Of a DNA stretch of 13,072 nt, positions 9,671 through 13,072 are shown piece after piece. A program made the translations under genes and the position numbers. Every line of letters begins with the position of its first letter. Within the stretch, counting starts at the first letter, position 1. The notes below the pieces were generated by a model that worked only from the letters and a program-made list of their open reading frames with translations, was not told the origin of the DNA and did not search any database. Origin of the DNA: Gemmatimonadota bacterium (GTDB lineage Bacteria; Gemmatimonadota; Gemmatimonadetes; Longimicrobiales; Gaopeijiaceae); contig JAHHMJ010000611.1 of the NCBI GenBank assembly GCA_018678395.1, positions 1 to 13,072 of the forward strand, given 5' to 3'.

Positions 9671-9865
9671 CTACTTGTAGCTCTGTCCGATCGCGCGACC
9701 CAGGGTGATCTCGCCGTTGTCGATGCGAATGTTGAATCCGCAGTCGGGGCTCGAGCACACCCAGGCCTTGTACCGGATCGGGGCGCCGTCGCGCCCGTAG
9801 TCGGAGAGTGGGAGCAGAAGCCCGGTCTCGCACTTCAGGCAGCGGGGAAAGCCCTGCTGTTCCAT
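9671..9865 (-). CDS. Small zinc-ribbon protein of unknown function
   Basis: 64-residue soluble protein with four cysteines arranged as a zinc ribbon: CLKC (C9, C12) and CSSPDC (C37, C42). The second knuckle is followed by a short strand pair (GFNIRIDNGEI). No enzyme domain or membrane segment is present. The start is firm: GGGAGGGG on the minus strand at 9872-9879 lies 6 nt before the ATG. It sits between the Minf_1886-family gene (69 nt upstream) and nnr (118 nt downstream) in the same direction. It could bind RNA or a protein partner, as many small ribbons do, but nothing in the sequence tells which. Confidence 0.85.
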   Translation of the reverse strand: MEQQGFPRCLKCETGLLLPLSDYGRDGAPIRYKAWVCSSPDCGFNIRIDNGEITLGRAIGQSYK

Positions 9866-9934
9866 GTCCTACCCCTCCCATCGATGGATGCCGGTGTGAG
9901 GCGGGGCCCGGCGATCGACGCCGACCCTCCTCGG

Positions 9935-10315
9935 TCAATGCGAAGTCCCCCAGGGGTAGCTCCGCTCGAACGCTTCCTCGAAATCGTACACGTCTCGGAA
10001 GTCCTCCAGACGATCCTCGTCCTGCTTGACGAGAACCCCGCATTCGACGAGGGCGAACACGATCCGCCCTACGTCGTCGGTCGCGTGGATACCCCAATGT
10101 TCGAGAACGGTCCGAGCGAGGGGTCCGAACCGCTCGAGAGCCAGATCCCGAACTCCCAGAGCCAGCTCGCTGCCCGAGATGTGGCGTGGCGGCTGAAGGC
10201 GATTCACGACGGATTGGAGCGCGGACAGGACGAACAGGTACCCTTTCGCGTGGAAGCGAGGGTCCTTCTCCTGGAGTCGACCCAGGATCTCGTCGGCGAA
10301 CTGTAGTTCCGTCAT
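9935..10315 (-). CDS. Minf_1886-family conserved protein of unknown function
   Basis: 126-residue soluble protein that I recognise as the Minf_1886 family (also annotated as a Verrucomicrobia/Planctomycetes-restricted protein). Typical blocks are FHAKGYLFVLSAL (21-33), RHISGSEL (44-51), IRDLALERFGP-type VRDLALERFGP (55-65), TVLEHWGI (69-76), IVFALVECGVL (85-95) and DFRDVYDFEEAF (105-116). It is mostly helical with no membrane segment. No function is known to me. The ATG at 10315 is chosen because the family begins just here. A TTG at 10363 would add 16 residues of poor resemblance. Neither start has a good Shine-Dalgarno sequence. The stop lies 69 nt before the zinc-ribbon gene, and glyA ends 90 nt upstream, so it is probably in the same transcript. 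Confidence 0.88.
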   Translation of the reverse strand: MTELQFADEILGRLQEKDPRFHAKGYLFVLSALQSVVNRLQPPRHISGSELALGVRDLALERFGPLARTVLEHWGIHATDDVGRIVFALVECGVLVKQDEDRLEDFRDVYDFEEAFERSYPWGTSH

Positions 10316-10405
10316 GGCGCCCAAACTTACGTGCTTTGGTCCGGTACGCCAGACCCGCTCCAACCCCCGGAGTCCCGCATCGGAGGGCCGTCCGGAGCGG
10401 TTCCG

Positions 10406-11677
10406 TCACGCCACCGGGGCCTGCACTGCATGCAGAGGGAAACCCGCGCACAACTCCTCGATCTCGTCGCGGGTCCGCTCGATCAGGCGCTCGTCCTCGG
10501 GGGCCGAGAGCACACGGGCGATCCACTCACCGATGCGGTGCATCTCGGCCTCGCCCATCCCACGCGTCGTCAGCGCCGGGGTCCCGATACGGAGCCCGGA
10601 CGTGACGAACGGAGACCGTGTCTCGCCCGGTACCGTGTTCTTGTTGACGGTGATCCCCGAGGACTCGAGGGCGTGCTCGGCGACCTTCCCGGTCAGCTCG
10701 GGATGACTCGGACGGAGATCCACGAGCAGCAGGTGGTTGTCGGTCCCGCCGCTCACCAGGTGGAAGTCCCGCGCCAGCAGCGCGTCGCCGAGCGCCTTGG
10801 CATTCAGCACGATCTGGCGGGCGTAGTCCGTGAACGTCGGAGCGAGCGCCTCCTGGAAGGCGACCGCCTTGGCCGCGATCACGTGCATGAGCGGTCCACC
10901 CTGCAGCCCCGGGAAGACGGCCTTGTCGACGGCCTTGGCGTGCTCCTCGCGTGCCAGGATGATTCCGCCGCGAGGGCCGCGGAGCGTCTTGTGGGTCGTG
11001 CTCGTGACGACGTCCGCGTGGGGCAGCGGCGAGGGGTGCACGCCGGCGGCGACCAGCCCCGCGATGTGGGCCATGTCGACGAGAAGCACCGCGCCGACCT
11101 CACGAGCGATCTCCGCGAACACGCCGAAATCGATGATCCGGGGATACGCGCTCGCCCCCGCGATGATCATCCTCGGCCGAACGGCCCGGGCCCGCTCCCG
11201 CATCGCGTCGTAGTCGAGGCGCCCGGAGTCCGCGTGGACCCCATACGCCGACACGTCGAAGTACCGGCCGGAGATGTTCACCGCCGACCCGTGGGTCAGG
11301 TGACCCCCGTGACTGAGGTCCATCCCGAGAATCCGATCGCCCGGCTCGAGGAAGGCGAGGAAGGCGGCCATGTTCGCCTGTGCACCCGAGTGCGGCTGCA
11401 CGTTGGCGTGATCCGCCCCGAAGAGGGCGCAGGCGCGCTCACGGGCGAGCGACTCGACGACGTCGACGTGCTCGCATCCGCCGTAGTATCGCTTCCCCGG
11501 CAGCCCCTCGGCGTACTTGTTGGTAAGTACGGTGCCGGATGCTTCGAGGACTGCGGGAGAGGCGAAGTTCTCGCTCGCGATCAGCTCCAGGCCGCTGATC
11601 TGCCGGTGCTCTTCGGCGCGGATCGCGCGGGCGACCTCGGGATCGATCGCGGCCAGGTTGTGGAGAGGTGTTTCCAT
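10406..11677 (-). CDS. glyA: Serine hydroxymethyltransferase
   Basis: 423-residue PLP-dependent cytoplasmic enzyme that interconverts serine and glycine with tetrahydrofolate, the main source of one-carbon units. Family motifs in order are LELIASENF (30-38), [15 protein letters not shown] (53-67), [10 protein letters not shown] (93-102), [10 protein letters not shown] (121-130), [13 protein letters not shown] (200-212, PLP contacts D201 and H204) and [13 protein letters not shown] (226-238), with the PLP lysine at K230. VFPGLQGGP follows. The length is normal. The ATG at 11677 lies two bases after the stop of the amino acid dehydrogenase gene. A TTG two codons earlier overlaps that stop and is the alternative. 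Neither has a Shine-Dalgarno sequence, so translational coupling to the upstream gene is likely. Confidence 0.97.
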   Translation of the reverse strand: METPLHNLAAIDPEVARAIRAEEHRQISGLELIASENFASPAVLEASGTVLTNKYAEGLPGKRYYGGCEHVDVVESLARERACALFGADHANVQPHSGAQANMAAFLAFLEPGDRILGMDLSHGGHLTHGSAVNISGRYFDVSAYGVHADSGRLDYDAMRERARAVRPRMIIAGASAYPRIIDFGVFAEIAREVGAVLLVDMAHIAGLVAAGVHPSPLPHADVVTSTTHKTLRGPRGGIILAREEHAKAVDKAVFPGLQGGPLMHVIAAKAVAFQEALAPTFTDYARQIVLNAKALGDALLARDFHLVSGGTDNHLLLVDLRPSHPELTGKVAEHALESSGITVNKNTVPGETRSPFVTSGLRIGTPALTTRGMGEAEMHRIGEWIARVLSAPEDERLIERTRDEIEELCAGFPLHAVQAPVA

Positions 11678-11679
11678 GG

Positions 11680-12735
11680 TCAAACGAAGCTGCGCTGAAG
11701 GTGACGAGCCCGGGCCACTCGGTCTTCGGCCACGCGATCAGCGGCCTCGGCCGGGGGGAGGCTCTCGTCGTCGGCGGTCTGGAATATCTTGCGGAGAGAG
11801 CTGTAGATCTCGCCCGCCTTGAGCTTGCTCCGCTCGGCCGACCACTCGTGCAGCTCTCCGTAGACGTTGATCAGTCCGCCCGCATTGATCACGTAGTCCG
11901 GGGCGTAGAGAATGCCGGCTTCGTGGAGCGCGTCGCCGTGATGCGACAGCGCGAGCTGGTTGTTGGCCGCTCCGGCGATGATCCCGAACTTGAGTACGGG
12001 GAGGGTGTCGTCGTTGACGACGGCACCGAGCGCGCAGGGAGCGAAGACGTCGGCATCCACGGCGTAGATGGCGTCCGGGTCGACCGCGGTCGCACCGAAC
12101 TCGTCGACCACCCGCTGCACGCGGCCCGCATCGATGTCGGTCACGGTCAACCGTGCACCCTCGTCGGCGAGGTATTTGCACAGCCAGTAGCCGACATGGC
12201 CGAGACCCTGCACGGCCACGTGCTTGCCGTCGAGATCGTCCGAGCCCGTGCGGTGGGCCACGGCCGCGCGAATCCCGACGAACACGCCGTACGCCGTCAC
12301 GGGCGACGGATCCCCCGAACGACCGTAGATCCCGACCACGTGATCGGTCTCGGCCAGAACGTAATCCATGTCGGCCGGCGAGGTGCCGACGTCCTCGGCG
12401 GTGATGTAGCGCCCCCCGAGCGATTCGACGGCGCGGCCGTGCGCGCGGAAGATCATCTCGCGGTCGGCGACCCGATTGTCGCCGAGAATGACCGACTTCC
12501 CGCCACCCAGGTTCAACCCGCTCACCGCCGCCTTGTAGGTCATCCCGCGCGAGAGGCGCAGGGCGTCGATGATGGCGTCACGATCGGAGTCGTACCGCCA
12601 GAACCGGGTCCCACCCAGGGCGGGCCCGAGCGTCGTGTCGTGGATCGCGATGATCCCCCTGTATCCCAACGTGGGCTCACTCCAGAAGACGAGCTGTTCG
12701 TGCTCGTAGCGGCCCATCATCTCGAACATTTCCAT
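11680..12735 (-). CDS. ldh: Leucine-dehydrogenase-type Glu/Leu/Phe/Val dehydrogenase
   Basis: 351-residue NAD-dependent amino acid dehydrogenase, reversibly deaminating a branched-chain amino acid to its 2-oxo acid. Resemblance to leucine dehydrogenases is strong from the first residues ([18 protein letters not shown]) through [18 protein letters not shown]. Catalytic lysines K68 (GMTYK) and K80 (LGGGKS) and D115 (ITAEDVGTS) are present, with the same spacing as in Bacillus-type leucine dehydrogenase. The Rossmann loop GLGHVG (177-182) ends with D200 in VTDID, indicating NAD rather than [12 protein letters not shown] lies in the C-terminal substrate region. The length (about 350) favours leucine/valine over glutamate dehydrogenase; phenylalanine activity cannot be excluded. 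AGGAG lies 10 nt before the ATG. An acyl-CoA dehydrogenase gene ends 46 nt upstream, and glyA starts two bases downstream. Confidence 0.92.
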   Translation of the reverse strand: MEMFEMMGRYEHEQLVFWSEPTLGYRGIIAIHDTTLGPALGGTRFWRYDSDRDAIIDALRLSRGMTYKAAVSGLNLGGGKSVILGDNRVADREMIFRAHGRAVESLGGRYITAEDVGTSPADMDYVLAETDHVVGIYGRSGDPSPVTAYGVFVGIRAAVAHRTGSDDLDGKHVAVQGLGHVGYWLCKYLADEGARLTVTDIDAGRVQRVVDEFGATAVDPDAIYAVDADVFAPCALGAVVNDDTLPVLKFGIIAGAANNQLALSHHGDALHEAGILYAPDYVINAGGLINVYGELHEWSAERSKLKAGEIYSSLRKIFQTADDESLPPAEAADRVAEDRVARARHLQRSFV

Positions 12736-12781
12736 TCCTGCCCAGCTCCTCTAGTGGTCGGACCCGTGCCGCCGAAGGCGA

Positions 12782-13072
12782 TCAGCCCTCGGCCGCCCGC
12801 ATGATCTCGCGCGCGATCACGAATCGCAGGATCTCGCTCGTTCCCTCGTAGATCTCCGTGCCCTTCGCATCGCGCATCAACTTCTCCACCGGGTAGTCTC
12901 GCATGTACCCGTAGCCCCCGAAGATCTGAACTGCCTCGTCGGAGGCGAACATCGCCGTCTCGCTGGCGATCAGCTTGGCCCCGGCGACCCGCGCAACGAG
13001 CGAATTCTCACCCACCCCGTCGTCCGCTTCGCCCGCCCGGAGCCGCTGTAGGCGCGCGCCGACTTCTCGCAC
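12782..13072 (-). CDS. Acyl-CoA dehydrogenase, C-terminal part (5' end beyond window)
   Basis: Last 96 residues of an FAD-dependent acyl-CoA dehydrogenase, which introduces a trans-2 double bond in acyl-CoA and passes electrons to electron-transfer flavoprotein. The C-terminal helical domain is visible: [27 protein letters not shown] region (28-53), the [19 protein letters not shown] block (52-70), then IYEGTSEI (74-81) with the catalytic Glu (E76 of the fragment) and the closing IAREIMR helix. The frame is open to the window edge, so the start is outside. The fragment cannot separate isovaleryl-, short-chain or general acyl-CoA specificity. Its place directly upstream of a leucine-dehydrogenase-type gene makes a branched-chain acyl-CoA role possible, but this is inference from context only. 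Confidence 0.95.
   Translation of the reverse strand: MREVGARLQRLRAGEADDGVGENSLVARVAGAKLIASETAMFASDEAVQIFGGYGYMRDYPVEKLMRDAKGTEIYEGTSEILRFVIAREIMRAAEG

Noticed and set aside
8422..9708. 428-residue plus-strand open frame opposite nnr
   Set aside because: Antisense to a complete two-domain NAD(P)HX repair enzyme; low-complexity composition.
9602..10306. 234-residue plus-strand open frame opposite the zinc ribbon and Minf_1886-family genes
   Set aside because: Antisense to two genes with recognisable family blocks; no domain of its own.
10331..11698. 455-residue plus-strand open frame opposite glyA
   Set aside because: Shadow of glyA; biased composition and no ribosome site or domain.
11668..12804. 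378-residue plus-strand open frame opposite the leucine-dehydrogenase-type gene
   Set aside because: Shadow of a gene with all catalytic residues present.

Overview
The window is GC-rich chromosomal DNA carrying mostly housekeeping genes with almost no spacing. I see no phage, insertion-sequence, CRISPR or plasmid signature. Two features suggest a Gemmatimonadota-like or related FCB/PVC-superphylum bacterium: the mix of families (a Minf_1886-type protein next to a small zinc ribbon, a leucine-dehydrogenase-type enzyme beside glyA, and nnr-thiL-acyltransferase-eno-ftsB) and the tRNA without an encoded CCA end. The lineage is inferred from gene content only and is not secure.

Left arm, plus strand (1-3174): a 5'-truncated imidazolonepropionase-like amidohydrolase, a beta-CASP metallo-beta-lactamase nuclease of the RNA-processing type, and an uncharacterised HEAGH membrane protein. 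The first two overlap in ATGA. The second and third are separated by one base, so the three very probably form one translationally coupled operon.

Centre (3175-4649): a stand-alone elongator-type tRNA(CAT) gene on the minus strand, with a candidate terminator behind it and a consensus -35 hexamer in front of it. A plus-strand slipin/stomatin (SPFH) gene follows and converges on the minus-strand cluster. Hairpin-forming DNA separates the two converging genes.

Right arm, minus strand (4650-13072, read right to left): acyl-CoA dehydrogenase (5' end outside the window), leucine-dehydrogenase-type amino acid dehydrogenase, glyA, Minf_1886-family protein, 64-residue zinc ribbon, bifunctional NAD(P)HX repair enzyme (nnr), thiL, PlsC-type acyltransferase, eno and ftsB. 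From nnr to ftsB the genes overlap or nearly touch (ATGA, GTGA, a 19-nt gap, a 13-nt overlap). This block couples metabolite repair, thiamine diphosphate synthesis, phospholipid acylation, glycolysis and a divisome protein. The dehydrogenase pair upstream fits branched-chain amino acid breakdown, with glyA feeding one-carbon metabolism.

The least-explained parts are the HEAGH membrane protein, the Minf_1886/zinc-ribbon pair, the slipin without a visible NfeD partner, and the non-coding stretch around the tRNA. I did not find a convincing new multi-gene system here.
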